This document shows positions 26,216 through 35,785 of a stretch of DNA of 64,000 nucleotides, one piece after another. A program made the translations under genes and the position numbers. The notes beneath the pieces were generated by a model that saw nothing but the letters and a program-made list of their open reading frames with translations, did not search any database and was not told the origin of the DNA. Numbering within the stretch: the first letter of the stretch is position 1; every line of letters begins with the position of its first letter. Source of the stretch: JAPOXR01 sp964291445 (GTDB taxonomy: Bacteria > Pseudomonadota > Alphaproteobacteria > Rhodobacterales > Rhodobacteraceae); the NCBI GenBank assembly GCA_964291445.2, contig OZ219864.1, forward strand, positions 992,001 through 1,056,000. Direction: 5' to 3'.

Positions 26216-28225
26216 TCAGGCCGCAAGTTCGTTCAGGCGTTTGCGGGCCTCGGACACTATGGCCTCCGGTGTGATGCCAAATTGTTCGAACAGCACTTCG
26301 GCCGGTGCGGAAGCGCCAAAGCCGGACATGCCGATGAAACTGCCTTCGCGCCCGATATAGCGGTCCCATCCCTGCCGCACTGCAGCTTCGACGGCCATTC
26401 GCATTGGTGCCTCGCCGAGAATTTCTTGCTGCCAGGCCGGATCCTGCATTTCGAACAACTCGACGCAAGGCATGGAGATGACGCGGGTTCCAATTCCCTC
26501 GGCTTCTAGCTGACGCCGCGCCTCTAACGCGAGGCCGACCTCGGCGCCGGTTGCAGCAATCGAGACAACGGGCTCACCGGAGGCCTCGGCGAGAATATAA
26601 GCGCCTCGGGCACAAAGATTTGAATCATTGGCTTCGTGGCGCACCAAAGCCACTGGGTGTCGGCTTAGAGCGATCACCGATGGACCGTCGCGATAGCCGA
26701 TTGCCAATTCCCAGCATTCGCCAACCTCTACCGCATCCGCGGGCCTAAAGGTCAGCAAACCCGGCATGGCGCGCAAGCTGGCGAGATGCTCGATCGGCTG
26801 GTGGGTGGGTCCGTCTTCTCCAAGGCAAACAGAATCATGGGTCATCACATGTATGACTTGCTGTTGCATCAGTGCGCCTAGGCGAATTGCCGGACGCGCA
26901 TAATCGGTGAATGCCAAAAACGTGCCAGCAAACGGGATCAACCCCTTGTGGAGAGCTATGCCATTCATCACCGCAGCCATGCCATGTTCGCGCGCCCCGT
27001 AATGAATATAACCGCCCTCAAAGGACTGAACGTCAATGCCGGTGCGGCCCGCGGTCTGCGTGTTGTTGGCCGGTGTCAAATCTGCTGATCCGCCCAACAA
27101 TGTCGGGATCGCAGGGACCAACCGTTCCAGCACATGTCCGGAAGCAAAACGGGTGGCCTCAACCTTGTTGGCTTTCTGTGCCCATCGCTTGTACTCGGCA
27201 ATCAGCGTCGGCAAGTCATCGGTGATCTTGCCATCCAGGGCATCTTCAAAATCCTGGCGCCGTTTTGGCTCAGCCGCGGACAGGCGTTCTTGCCATTCCT
27301 GGTGTGATTGCCGACCGGGGCTGGCAAAGGCCTCCCAAGCTGATTTGATCTCTGCCGGCACAACAAATGGCGGATGCTCCCAACCCAGCTTAGTGCGGGT
27401 TTCGGCAATCTCCTCGGCACCCAGCGCGCCAGAATGCACCGCCGGATCACCTGCCATATTGGGCGCACCAAAGCCGATCACTGTTTTGCAACGTATCAGC
27501 GTCGGGCGATCTGCCTGCCGCGCAAACGCCAATGCCGCGGCGACCGCCTCCACATCATGGCCATCGACCATCTCTACGCGCCAACCATAGGATTCGAACC
27601 GCTGTGTCGCGTCCTCGCTGTAGGAAAGACTAGTTGGCCCGTCGATGCTGACATCATTGTCATCGTAGAGTACGATCAACTTAGACAGCCGCAAATGCCC
27701 GGCGAGGGACGCACCCTCGTGACTGAGGCCCTCCATCAAGCAGCCATCTCCGCAGATCACGTAAGTGTAGTGGTCGACCAGATCCTCGCCGAATTTGGTG
27801 GCAAGAATACGCTCGGCCAGGGCCATTCCAACGGCGGTAGCGATCCCCTGACCCAGAGGGCCAGTGGTGGTTTCGATCCCATGCGCCTGTTCGACTTCGG
27901 GGTGGCCCGCGGCGATCGAACGCCATTGGCGAAAATTCTTCAGGGTTTCAATACCGAAGCCTGGATACCCGATCAAATGCAGCGCTGAATAGAGCAGCAT
28001 CGAACCATGTCCGGCCGAGAGCACAAAACGATCGCGATCTGGCCACAAAGGTCCGTCCGGGTCAAACCTCATCGCCGTACCGAACAACGCCACGGCGGCG
28101 TCGGCCATCCCCAACGGCATGCCCGGATGACCGGATTTTGCTTTCTCGATGGCATCGACGGAGAGAATTCGTACCGCATCGGCCATCCGACGGGGCGGTG
28201 TATCGAATTGACGGTTGCTGGGCAT
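26216..28225 (-). CDS. tkt: Transketolase
   Basis: Thiamine-diphosphate enzyme moving two-carbon ketol units between sugar phosphates. Full-length single chain, 669 aa from ATG 28225 (28243 is the alternative). Visible blocks: KAKSGHPGMPLGMADAAVAL, GPLGQGIATAVGMALAERIL, ThDP motif CGDGCLMEGLSHEGASLAGH ending with LIVLYDDNDVSIDG, catalytic Glu region AREHGMAAVMNGIALHKGL, and HDSVCLGEDGPTHQPIEHLA. It is embedded in a sugar-transport operon, not next to gapA/pgk, so it is likely dedicated to this catabolic route in addition to any housekeeping copy elsewhere. Confidence 0.95.
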   Translation of the reverse strand: MPSNRQFDTPPRRMADAVRILSVDAIEKAKSGHPGMPLGMADAAVALFGTAMRFDPDGPLWPDRDRFVLSAGHGSMLLYSALHLIGYPGFGIETLKNFRQWRSIAAGHPEVEQAHGIETTTGPLGQGIATAVGMALAERILATKFGEDLVDHYTYVICGDGCLMEGLSHEGASLAGHLRLSKLIVLYDDNDVSIDGPTSLSYSEDATQRFESYGWRVEMVDGHDVEAVAAALAFARQADRPTLIRCKTVIGFGAPNMAGDPAVHSGALGAEEIAETRTKLGWEHPPFVVPAEIKSAWEAFASPGRQSHQEWQERLSAAEPKRRQDFEDALDGKITDDLPTLIAEYKRWAQKANKVEATRFASGHVLERLVPAIPTLLGGSADLTPANNTQTAGRTGIDVQSFEGGYIHYGAREHGMAAVMNGIALHKGLIPFAGTFLAFTDYARPAIRLGALMQQQVIHVMTHDSVCLGEDGPTHQPIEHLASLRAMPGLLTFRPADAVEVGECWELAIGYRDGPSVIALSRHPVALVRHEANDSNLCARGAYILAEASGEPVVSIAATGAEVGLALEARRQLEAEGIGTRVISMPCVELFEMQDPAWQQEILGEAPMRMAVEAAVRQGWDRYIGREGSFIGMSGFGASAPAEVLFEQFGITPEAIVSEARKRLNELAA

Positions 28226-28304
28226 GCAAAGTTTCCGGGTCATTCATCGCAAGACATTGGTTCGGGCGAGCAATAGAGGGACTGGGAAGGACCAATCGAG
28301 CCAG

Positions 28305-29381
28305 TCAGATGCGCCTTCTTGTGCCCGGATCAAACAGGTGTAACTGGCGGGTATCGATGGCTAAACGGGCACTGTCTCCGGGTCTTGCGCGCACCCGCTC
28401 GACGGAAAGCACACGAAGCGGGACGCCAGCGAGGTCAGCATGCAGATGCGTTTCCCAGCCTGCCGGCTCAATCAATGTCAGGGTTGCTGGAAGACCGTGA
28501 TCGTCGTCGCACAGGACCACATGTTCCGGGCGTATGCCATAGATGATCTGTTGATCCGGACGCAGTTCGCGGCCTTCTGGCAGCGGCAGTCGCAAGCCAT
28601 TCTCGAGCTCGACTTCCATAGGGCCGTCACCGAACACGACCTTTCCCGGCAACAGATTCATTGCAGGCGAACCCAGGAAATCGGCAACGAACAAGTTTTC
28701 GGGACGATCGTAAGTCTCAAGTGGTGCGCCGACCTGTTCGATGCGGCCGTCATTCATCACCACAACCTTGTCGGCCATCGTCATGGCCTCGATCTGGTCG
28801 TGAGTGACATAGATCGTTGTCGCTTCCAGGCGCTGATGCAGGGCCTTGATCTCGGCGCGCATCTCGACCCGCAATTTGGCATCGAGGTTAGAGAGCGGTT
28901 CGTCAAACAGGAAGACCGCCGGCTCGCGCACCAGAGCCCGACCCATGGCAACACGTTGACGCTGACCGCCTGAAAGTTGCCCCGGCAGACGCTGAAGCAG
29001 CGGTGAGAGCTGCAGGATCGACGCTGCGCCCTTAATGCTCTCCGCGATCCGTTCCAGCGGAGTTTTGTTCATCTTCAAACTGAACGAGAGATTATCAGCC
29101 ACGCTCATGTGTGGATAAAGCGCATAGGATTGAAAAACCATAGCGATGCCGCGGTCCTTGGGCGGCACTCGATTCACCACTCGATCAGCAATGCTGATCT
29201 GACCAGAACTAATCGCTTCAAGCCCGGCGGTCATGCGCAACAAGGTCGACTTGCCGCATCCTGAAGGTCCAACTAGGACAACAAAGCCACCTTCCTCAAT
29301 TTGCAAGTTGATACCATGCAGGACTGAGGTCGAGCCGAAGCTCTTTTCCAGTTCGCGAAATTCTACAAAACTGTCGTTCAT
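28305..29381 (-). CDS. ABC sugar transporter ATP-binding protein (UgpC/MalK type)
   Basis: 358 aa. Walker A GPSGCGKSTLLRM, signature LSGGQRQRVAMGRAL, Walker B VFLFDEPLSNLDAKL and switch His in YVTHDQIEAMTMAD. The C-terminal 120 residues form the MalK-like regulatory OB domain (ADFLGSPAMNLLPGKV, YGIRPEHVVL). This ATPase class serves CUT1-type importers of oligosaccharides, polyols and glycerol phosphate esters. Lies between the second permease and transketolase in the same transcription unit. Confidence 0.93.
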   Translation of the reverse strand: MNDSFVEFRELEKSFGSTSVLHGINLQIEEGGFVVLVGPSGCGKSTLLRMTAGLEAISSGQISIADRVVNRVPPKDRGIAMVFQSYALYPHMSVADNLSFSLKMNKTPLERIAESIKGAASILQLSPLLQRLPGQLSGGQRQRVAMGRALVREPAVFLFDEPLSNLDAKLRVEMRAEIKALHQRLEATTIYVTHDQIEAMTMADKVVVMNDGRIEQVGAPLETYDRPENLFVADFLGSPAMNLLPGKVVFGDGPMEVELENGLRLPLPEGRELRPDQQIIYGIRPEHVVLCDDDHGLPATLTLIEPAGWETHLHADLAGVPLRVLSVERVRARPGDSARLAIDTRQLHLFDPGTRRRI

Positions 29382-29397
29382 GGCTCAGGTCTCGCTT

Positions 29398-30290
29398 CTA
29401 TTTTACCGCACCGGTCACAATACTCTCGACCACGCGGCGCTCGAGAAGCAGATAGACAACCAGCAGTGGCAAAACTGTGAGAATGGTGAAAGCGTTGTAG
29501 ACGGCAAAATTCTGCACGCCCATGGAATCCCTTAGCGTATAAAGCGCATAGGGCAGCGTGCGCATACCGGACTCGGTGACCAGCGCTAGGACAAACGCAA
29601 ATTCGTTCCAGCCTTCGCGAACACATAATACAGCGGCAGTGACAACTCCTGGCCAGGCGATTGCAGGATCACATAGCGCAAGCGATTCCACATATTGGCG
29701 CCGTCGATGGTCGCGGATTCCTCGATCTCCCTGGGGACTGCCTTGAAGAAACCAACAAGTATCCAAGTTGAAAGCGGCACAGCGCTGGCAATATACGTGA
29801 TGTAGAGTACCCAATACGTGTTAATCAGCCCCAGATTGGTCATCAGATCATTCAATGGCACAATCAAGCTGACCCGAGGAATGATCCGCGGGATCAAGTA
29901 AAGCAGCAGCAATACGTGACGGAAACGGAAGAAATAGCGGGAAAATCCATAGGCGGCCAGAATACTCAGGATTAAAGGAACAATGGTTGCCACGACCGTC
30001 ACCAGCACGCTGTTGAACATCCACACGCCGAAGCCGTCAATCGCGAGTACCGTCTTATACGCTTCCAGCGACGGATCGCGCGGGAAGAATGTATTCGATT
30101 CGTAGATTTCCAATGGTTCCTTGAGCGAGGCCATGAAGGCCCAAAGGATCGGCACCATCGCCCAGATAACCAGAAAGGTCAGGGGCAGGCCAATAAGCAG
30201 GAACCGTTGGCTTCGATTCAGGAAGTGCTGCAGAGTGCCGTGCTCACGATGGAAGGCGCGTCCGCTGCGACGGTTCATTGTTGTGCTCAT
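29398..30290 (-). pseudogene. ABC sugar permease (MalG type), frameshifted
   Basis: The first frame runs from ATG 30290 (MSTTMNRRSGRAFHREHGTL) through several helices and the EAA loop VPREIEESATIDGANMWNRL, then leaves the family at VILQSPGQ. The proper continuation, PAIAWPGVVTAAVLCVREGW followed by TLPYALYTLRDS and the final helix, is in another frame and ends at 29398. The switch lies at about 29660-29668, where CTGC repeats once instead of the CTGCCTGC expected for Leu-Pro-Ala; a four-base loss would explain it. If real, the product lacks its last two helices and the importer would fail; a sequencing or assembly error is the other explanation. Confidence 0.8.
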
Positions 30291-31228
30291 GCCCTGGCGT
30301 CCTTCTCGTCACTCCGGTCAGCCAGAACAAAGTAATAGATATAGACTAGGCTCAGCAGAGTGTTGATCGACAGTATGACAACCATCAGAACCGCACCCTG
30401 ACCGAAATCGAGCTGCAGGAACGCGAGCTGATACATATACATCGAAACAACTTCAGTGGCCCGCTGCGGGCCCCCGGACGTCAAGGCGAGGATGATGTCG
30501 AAAGTGCTGAAACTGATATAGGATACCCAGATCAGACTGACACCCAGCATCGGTTTGATCATCGGCAAGGTAATGCGAAAAAATGTCTGGGTTCCCGAGG
30601 CGCCGTCTATAGTGGCGGCATCGTATATTTCCCTGTCAACGGTCTGCAATCCGCCGAGCAGGATCAGGGTGGCAAAGGGCACCATGTGCCAGCAATTGGC
30701 AAACACCGCCACCATGAAGGCAAGATAGGGATCGCCAAGCCAGGACGGAGTCGGCAGCCCGAACTTATACAGCACGTAATTGGCGAAGCCACCGCTGGTG
30801 GTAAAAACGAAGCGGAACATGACCGCCGTCGCAATGCCCGAGACGAAGTAAGGAACCAAGCTCATGCCGCGAAAAAAGCGGCGACCAAAGCCCACATGAT
30901 AAAGCGTCAGCGCGAAGATCATCGACATGACCATGCCAAGCGTAATGCTGCAAATGACAAAAACAATAGTGCGAAGCAAAGACGCCTGAAAACGCGGATC
31001 ATTGAAAACTTTGATGTAATTTTCCAGACCAACAAATGATTTGTTGAGGAACATGTCGGTTTCGTTGAGGGACAGGACAAATCCGCCAAAAACGGCATAG
31101 CCCAGGACACCGATCACGAAAATCAGGCCCGGTACTACCAACAAATATGGGACCGTGTTCATTGCCTGATCGTTGATCCACTCGCGTGTCGTCAACCGGT
31201 CATCGCCCGCACTCGTCGAGGATGCCAT
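30287..31228 (-). CDS. ABC sugar permease (MalF type)
   Basis: 313 aa inner-membrane permease with six helices. First helix PYLLVVPGLIFVIGVLGYAV, EAA-type loop DREIYDAATIDGASGTQTFF contacting the ATPase, last helix VVILSINTLLSLVYIYYF. ATG 31228 is preferred (MASSTSAGDDRLTTREW); the frame is open to 31300. Overlaps the second permease by four bases and follows the binding-protein gene by 96 bases. Confidence 0.92.
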   Translation of the reverse strand: MASSTSAGDDRLTTREWINDQAMNTVPYLLVVPGLIFVIGVLGYAVFGGFVLSLNETDMFLNKSFVGLENYIKVFNDPRFQASLLRTIVFVICSITLGMVMSMIFALTLYHVGFGRRFFRGMSLVPYFVSGIATAVMFRFVFTTSGGFANYVLYKFGLPTPSWLGDPYLAFMVAVFANCWHMVPFATLILLGGLQTVDREIYDAATIDGASGTQTFFRITLPMIKPMLGVSLIWVSYISFSTFDIILALTSGGPQRATEVVSMYMYQLAFLQLDFGQGAVLMVVILSINTLLSLVYIYYFVLADRSDEKDARA

Positions 31229-31324
31229 AGATCCGTTTCCCTTCAAGAAAGACCACCTTAAAGCGAAGGAGCGGGCTACATGTTGCGCGCTCCCTCGCAT
31301 ACTGAGCGTTGGATTCCGAGGTGC

Positions 31325-32611
31325 CTACAACCCGGCGGCGTCGTTCAACGCTGCCTGAGCCTCAGCGGCCAACGTCGCGGCATCGGCGTCCGGTTCTGCG
31401 ACCATCCGATTGCGCAACTCTTTCAATGCGTCGAAAATCTGGATCGCTTTGGTCGGATGGGTCGGCAGCGAGATCAGATTCGAGGAAAGCGCTACGATAT
31501 CTTTGGCCCAAGGCTTGGCGGCCAAGTATTCAGCATCTTCCGACACAGCAGTGTTGGTTGAGGGCTGGTAACGAATGGCTACCTGCTTTGCAAAATCCGG
31601 ACGGGCAAGATATTCAAGCGCCAACATGGCAGCCTCTTCATCTTCGTTGGCCGAGGTGACGATGAACGGGAAGGCAAAGCCGGACTGGACGTGCGGCTCG
31701 GTCTGACCCGGACGGGTGGGCAGGCGTTCAAAGGTCCATTTGCCCTCCTCGTATGGAAGCTGTTTGTGGACCTCGACATAGATATGTTCGCCCTCATTCA
31801 TGATACCGGCGCGCTCGCCGATAAATGCGGCGCGCATCTGGCCGGAATCCCATGACGGCGTGTCAGGATGAGACGCCTGGCTGCGCATCAGTTCCTGATA
31901 GAATTCGATCCAGGCGATGCCGATCTCGCTGTCGACTTGCGGAACGCCGTCTATGATTTGGCCGCCCATGGCCAAAAACAAAGGCAATTCCCAGGTGGGG
32001 CTGTTGCAGCACCCCAACAGGCTGAATCCAAAACGTTCCCCGCCATCCGGCAGCGTGCTGATCGCCTTGGCGGCCTCTAGCACACGATCGATCGTCTCCA
32101 GCGGATAGGCAATCCCGGCCTCATCCAGCCAGTCGGTTCGATAGGTCAGGTAGATAGACTGCGCATAGAGTGCCAGGCCGTAGATTTTGCCGTCGAAATC
32201 CGAAGCACCTTCCCACGCCAGTGGCGCAAGCTGGTTATAGGTCTCGGGAAAGCGTTGCTTCCACTCCTCGATCATATGCGTGAAATCCTTGACCACACCG
32301 CCTTGCGCCAACTGGGCAACGTCGCGGGCGTGGATCTGCACAATATCCGGCGCGTTGCCGGAGCGTGTTGCCAAGATCAACTGTGCGCTCACATCTTCAA
32401 GTCGGATCGTTTCGAACTCGACATTGATTCCTGGATTTTCGGCCTTGAAAGCGGCGAACTCGTCCTCGGGAACAAAATTGTCGCGGCCAAACCAGACCTT
32501 GATGCTGCGGTCCTGCGCCAAGACCGGCCCGACGCTCACCGCACCGGAGATCATTGCTCCCAGCAGAGTCGCACCCAAAAGGCGACGCGTCACATTCATC
32601 ACTTTTGTCAT
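31325..32611 (-). CDS. Periplasmic sugar-binding protein of an ABC importer
   Basis: 428 aa CUT1-type (family 1) solute-binding protein. Cleavable signal peptide (RRLLGATLLGAMISGAVSVG ending VLAQ). Mature start DRSIKVWFGRDNFVPEDEFA and the block INVEFETIRLEDVSAQLILA, GNAPDIVQIHARDVAQLAQG are typical. ATG at 32611 with GGAG upstream. First gene of the minus-strand sugar unit; the ligand is unknown. Aromatic residues near MGGQIIDGVPQ and WDSGQMRAAF could line the sugar site. Confidence 0.92.
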   Translation of the reverse strand: MTKVMNVTRRLLGATLLGAMISGAVSVGPVLAQDRSIKVWFGRDNFVPEDEFAAFKAENPGINVEFETIRLEDVSAQLILATRSGNAPDIVQIHARDVAQLAQGGVVKDFTHMIEEWKQRFPETYNQLAPLAWEGASDFDGKIYGLALYAQSIYLTYRTDWLDEAGIAYPLETIDRVLEAAKAISTLPDGGERFGFSLLGCCNSPTWELPLFLAMGGQIIDGVPQVDSEIGIAWIEFYQELMRSQASHPDTPSWDSGQMRAAFIGERAGIMNEGEHIYVEVHKQLPYEEGKWTFERLPTRPGQTEPHVQSGFAFPFIVTSANEDEEAAMLALEYLARPDFAKQVAIRYQPSTNTAVSEDAEYLAAKPWAKDIVALSSNLISLPTHPTKAIQIFDALKELRNRMVAEPDADAATLAAEAQAALNDAAGL

Positions 32612-32885
32612 TTCGAATTCTCCTTTGCAATGCCGCCGGTACCCGGCTGAACGTGCCCAATCCCGGAGAATTGTCACCATTCGATAAGAGTCGCCATCTA
32701 ACTTGGCTCAGGTAGCACCCTGTCTCCACCGGTTCCGGCTTGCAGGCTATTGACAACGAAAGCTCCAGTCAAGTCAACAGGCTCAGGATTCCAATGCATT
32801 GTCCGGGAGTTCCCGATACCGGGGTTTGGCGCCGCCGGTGGCGGGAGCGGTGGGCCGGAAGGCTCGGCCCTCCGTCTGCTGGCCC

Positions 32886-33659
32886 TCAGAACTCCAGCCC
32901 ATTTCCATCACGCAGCACCCCCTCCGCCTCGGCGGTGAAGGGATTTCCCGCATGCGGCGGCGAAGCGCCCGCATGCAGGATTAGCGGACTGCACTCGTTG
33001 ACCGAGGCCCCCCCCGACCGTGCGGCCCTGACCAGGATCCTGCTGGCGGAACGGTGTCGCTCCGGCAGGATCGGCCTGATGAGGATCGGGCCGAATTTGC
33101 CCTCGAGCAGCGAGATGATCTCGGATTGCCGACCGGCGGGAAGCACCGCTGTCAGCCAGCCATTTCGGTCGAGAACATCGAAGGCCAGGCCGGTCCAGGC
33201 GGCGAGCGGCGCTTGCTCGATCATCGCCGTCGCCCGGCCCCGGTCCCGTGGCGGAACCGTGCTGCCGGCAGGATAATACGGCGGATTGGCAATGACGTGA
33301 TCGAATGTGCCGGCGGCAATGACGGCCGGTGGCCGGGTGACACAACCGGTGACGACCCTGACCGGAATGCCGTTGCGCTCGGCGTTTCGTCGGGCAAGGC
33401 CGGCATAGCATTCCTGGATTTCCATCCCGGCAGCATCGATTCTGCCGACACGGCTGCCGAGGCAGAGCATGGCAACTCCGCAGCCGCATCCGGGTTCGAA
33501 TACCCGCTCGCCAGGCGAAGCCGGGGTCGCGGCCGCCAGCAGTACGGAATCGATCCCGGCACGGAACCCGCGCCGCGGTTGCCAGGCCTCGATGCGGCCG
33601 CCGAGAAACCGGTCAAGCGTCAGGTCATCCGCACTGGCATCACGGCTGGCCCGGGACAT
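32886..33659 (-). CDS. TrmN6-like SAM-dependent methyltransferase
   Basis: 257 aa. N-terminal LDRFLGGRIEAWQPRRGFRA and DSVLLAAA are typical for the YfiC/TrmN6 family that N6-methylates A37 of tRNA1(Val). SAM loop FEPGCGCGVAML and the adenine-N6 methyltransferase motif IANPPYYPAG are present. Start ATG 33659 lies inside the upstream DUF2007 gene (20-base overlap). Substrate is inferred from the family; the DUF2007-TrmN6 pair opposite a polyprenyl synthase is a common alphaproteobacterial context. Confidence 0.88.
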   Translation of the reverse strand: MSRASRDASADDLTLDRFLGGRIEAWQPRRGFRAGIDSVLLAAATPASPGERVFEPGCGCGVAMLCLGSRVGRIDAAGMEIQECYAGLARRNAERNGIPVRVVTGCVTRPPAVIAAGTFDHVIANPPYYPAGSTVPPRDRGRATAMIEQAPLAAWTGLAFDVLDRNGWLTAVLPAGRQSEIISLLEGKFGPILIRPILPERHRSASRILVRAARSGGASVNECSPLILHAGASPPHAGNPFTAEAEGVLRDGNGLEF

Positions 33660-33864
33660 CTCCAATTCCGTTGTCCCGCAAAACCCGCCGGGCCATGGCA
33701 AGATCGGCATCGGCAACCATCATGCGTCTTGGAAGTATTCCGACCGACCCCTCGAGCACGCTCATATGGATGTCCATGACGAAACACCCTATACCCTCAC
33801 CCTCCAGCAGGGCCGTGGCGCAGGCGATTTCCGTGGGATCGTTTGTGCGGAACAGTTCCTTCAT
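33640..33864 (-). CDS. DUF2007 small protein
   Basis: 74 aa: MKELFRTNDPTEIACATALL, then HMSVLEGSVGILPRRMMVAD, both classical DUF2007 (putative signal-transducing) segments. These proteins are related to ACT/PII-like folds but have no proven role. Starts at ATG 33864, a few bases from the divergent polyprenyl synthase start, and overlaps the methyltransferase, so the two are probably co-translated. Confidence 0.9.
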   Translation of the reverse strand: MKELFRTNDPTEIACATALLEGEGIGCFVMDIHMSVLEGSVGILPRRMMVADADLAMARRVLRDNGIGDVPGQP

Positions 33865-33870
33865 TCGGAA

Positions 33871-34911
33871 GTGGTAGCAGTGGACGCCAGAGAATGTCGA
33901 GACAATAGTGCCGGACGTTCCGGCGAGGGATGGTCCGACCCGCTCGCCGAACTCGCCGCCGAACTCGCGCCCGAGATCGAACAGGTCCGCCTGCTGATCA
34001 GGGAGCGGGCCGAATCCACCCACGTGGCACGCATCCAGGAAATCGCCGATCACCTGCTCGGCTCCGGAGGCAAGCTGATCCGGCCGATGCTGACCCTGTC
34101 GGCGGCTGGCCTTTACGACTATCCCGGCGAGAATCACCTCTATCTCGCCGCCGCGGTCGAATTCATTCACACCGCCACGCTGTTGCATGACGATGTCGTG
34201 GACCAGAGCACGCAGCGTCGCGGCAGGCCGACGGCAAACCTGCTATGGGACAACAAATCGTCGGTCCTGGTTGGCGACTACTTCTTCGCCAGGTCATTCC
34301 AGCTCATGGTCAGGACCGACTCGATGGCAGCGCTTGACGTGCTGGCCGATGCATCGGCAACCATTTCGGAGGCAGAGGTAATCCAGCTTGCCGAAACCCA
34401 TCGCGTCGATGTCGACGAGGCAACCTATTTCAGGATCATCGGCGGCAAGACCGCATCGCTGTTCTCGGCCGCCGCCAGGGTGGGTGCGCTCGTTGCCGGC
34501 GGTTCGCAATCCGAGCAGGAGGCCGCCGCCAGCTTCGGCAATGCACTGGGGATCAGCTTCCAGATCAGGGACGACATCCTCGATTACGGGGATTCGAAGA
34601 CCATGGGCAAGAATGTCGGTGACGATTTCCGTGACCGGAAGATGACATTGCCGGTCATCCGGGCATTTGCCAGGGCCAACGAGGCCGAACGGCAATTCTG
34701 GGTTCGGGTGATTGCAGAGGGCAACCAGGGGGATGGCGATCTCGGTCACGCCATCGAGTTGCTGAATTCACGCGGGATACTGGAAGAGGTCCAGGAAGAT
34801 GCCCTCGGATGGTCCGAACAGGCCCGCCATCAGCTGCACAGGCTTCCCGGCCATCGGCTCCGGGACCGGCTGGAAGAACTTGCCGAGTTCGCCGTCTACA
34901 GGAAAAGCTGA
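33871..34911 (+). CDS. ispB: Polyprenyl diphosphate synthase (ubiquinone side chain)
   Basis: About 346 aa trans-isoprenyl synthase producing the octa-/decaprenyl chain for ubiquinone. First Asp-rich motif LLHDDVVDQSTQRRGRPTA, second QIRDDILDYGD, plus GSGGKLIRPMLTLSAAGLY. GTG at 33871 or 33880 are the candidate starts (VVAVDARECRDN); family members often begin just before such a V-V-A-x-D segment. No ATG near; the long upstream frame lies over the opposite-strand genes. Chain length cannot be told by eye, so the symbol is provisional. Converges with ispE, overlapping by 16 bases. Confidence 0.92.
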   Translation: MVAVDARECRDNSAGRSGEGWSDPLAELAAELAPEIEQVRLLIRERAESTHVARIQEIADHLLGSGGKLIRPMLTLSAAGLYDYPGENHLYLAAAVEFIHTATLLHDDVVDQSTQRRGRPTANLLWDNKSSVLVGDYFFARSFQLMVRTDSMAALDVLADASATISEAEVIQLAETHRVDVDEATYFRIIGGKTASLFSAAARVGALVAGGSQSEQEAAASFGNALGISFQIRDDILDYGDSKTMGKNVGDDFRDRKMTLPVIRAFARANEAERQFWVRVIAEGNQGDGDLGHAIELLNSRGILEEVQEDALGWSEQARHQLHRLPGHRLRDRLEELAEFAVYRKS

Positions 34912-35777
34912 GCAGGGCCGGACGCCCGCAGCCGGGTCGGCATTACCCACCAGCCGGGATTCCCGGCCGCAATGCGCCGGGCCGCTTCCTGCGCCGCATC
35001 CGGCTGCGGAAAAACCCCGAAACAGGTGGCGCCCGACCCGGACATTCTTGCCAGCAGGCACGACTCGGTCGCCGCGATTTCTTCCAGCACCCGGCCGATG
35101 GCCGGCACAAGCCGCATGGCCGCCAGTTCGAGATCATTGCGCTGGCCGGCAAGCCAGGCCACGAAGTCGGGAATGTTGCCGGTCGCCGGTGGCATGTCGA
35201 GTGCCGGCGCCCCCTGGCCAGCATAGGCCTGGAAGACGCGACCCGTGGGCAGGGGCACGCCGGGATTGACCAGCACCAACTCGCAATCGGGAACGGTGTC
35301 CACCTTCGTGACCCTCTCGCCAATTCCCTCGACCAGTACCGGATGGCCAGCCATGCAGGCCGGCAGATCCGCCCCCAACGCGGCCAGGGAATCGGCGTCG
35401 GGCGGCGGCGAGCCCCACAGTTTCTCCAATAGCCTGGTGACGGTGGCGGCATCCGATGAGCCTCCGCCCAGGCCGGCCGCAACCGGAATTTGCTTGTCCA
35501 GGCAAATCTCGGCGCCACGTCCATCCGCCACCAGCATCGCCGCCCGGACCGCCAGGTTGGAATGATCGTTCGGGACCAGGGCGCCCTGCGGGCCGCTGAC
35601 CGACAGCGCCATCCGGTCACTGGTCCGGATGGTGACGCGATCACCGAATTCCGAGAATGCCACCAGGCTGGCGAGCAGGGTCATGCCATCGCTGCGCCGG
35701 CAACCGGCATGCAGCGCCAGGTTGATCTTGGCCGGGGCCAGCCCGGAGATGCCGGCAGTGGGCGATTGATGGTGCAG
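34896..35777 (-). CDS. ispE: 4-diphosphocytidyl-2-C-methyl-D-erythritol kinase, non-standard start
   Basis: GHMP kinase of the MEP isoprenoid pathway. Family N-terminus LAPAKINLALHAGCRRSDGM encoded around 35689-35745 is intact and needed for substrate binding; ATP loop PVAAGLGGGSSDAATVTRL and C-terminal MSGSGATCFGVF are present. In this frame there is no ATG, GTG or TTG before the conserved start; the first ATG (35684) would remove it. CTG at 35777 or 35789 is the only conventional-looking alternative, immediately after the TPR gene stop. The start given is therefore tentative: either a CTG/ATC start or an error upstream. Confidence 0.85.
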   Translation of the reverse strand: MHHQSPTAGISGLAPAKINLALHAGCRRSDGMTLLASLVAFSEFGDRVTIRTSDRMALSVSGPQGALVPNDHSNLAVRAAMLVADGRGAEICLDKQIPVAAGLGGGSSDAATVTRLLEKLWGSPPPDADSLAALGADLPACMAGHPVLVEGIGERVTKVDTVPDCELVLVNPGVPLPTGRVFQAYAGQGAPALDMPPATGNIPDFVAWLAGQRNDLELAAMRLVPAIGRVLEEIAATESCLLARMSGSGATCFGVFPQPDAAQEAARRIAAGNPGWWVMPTRLRASGPAQLFL

Positions 35778-35785
35778 GGCGCCTG

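Noticed and set aside
27585..27605. GGATTCGAACC-like sequence suggesting a tRNA T-arm
   Set aside because: It lies inside the transketolase coding sequence and no acceptor, D or anticodon stems can be drawn around it.
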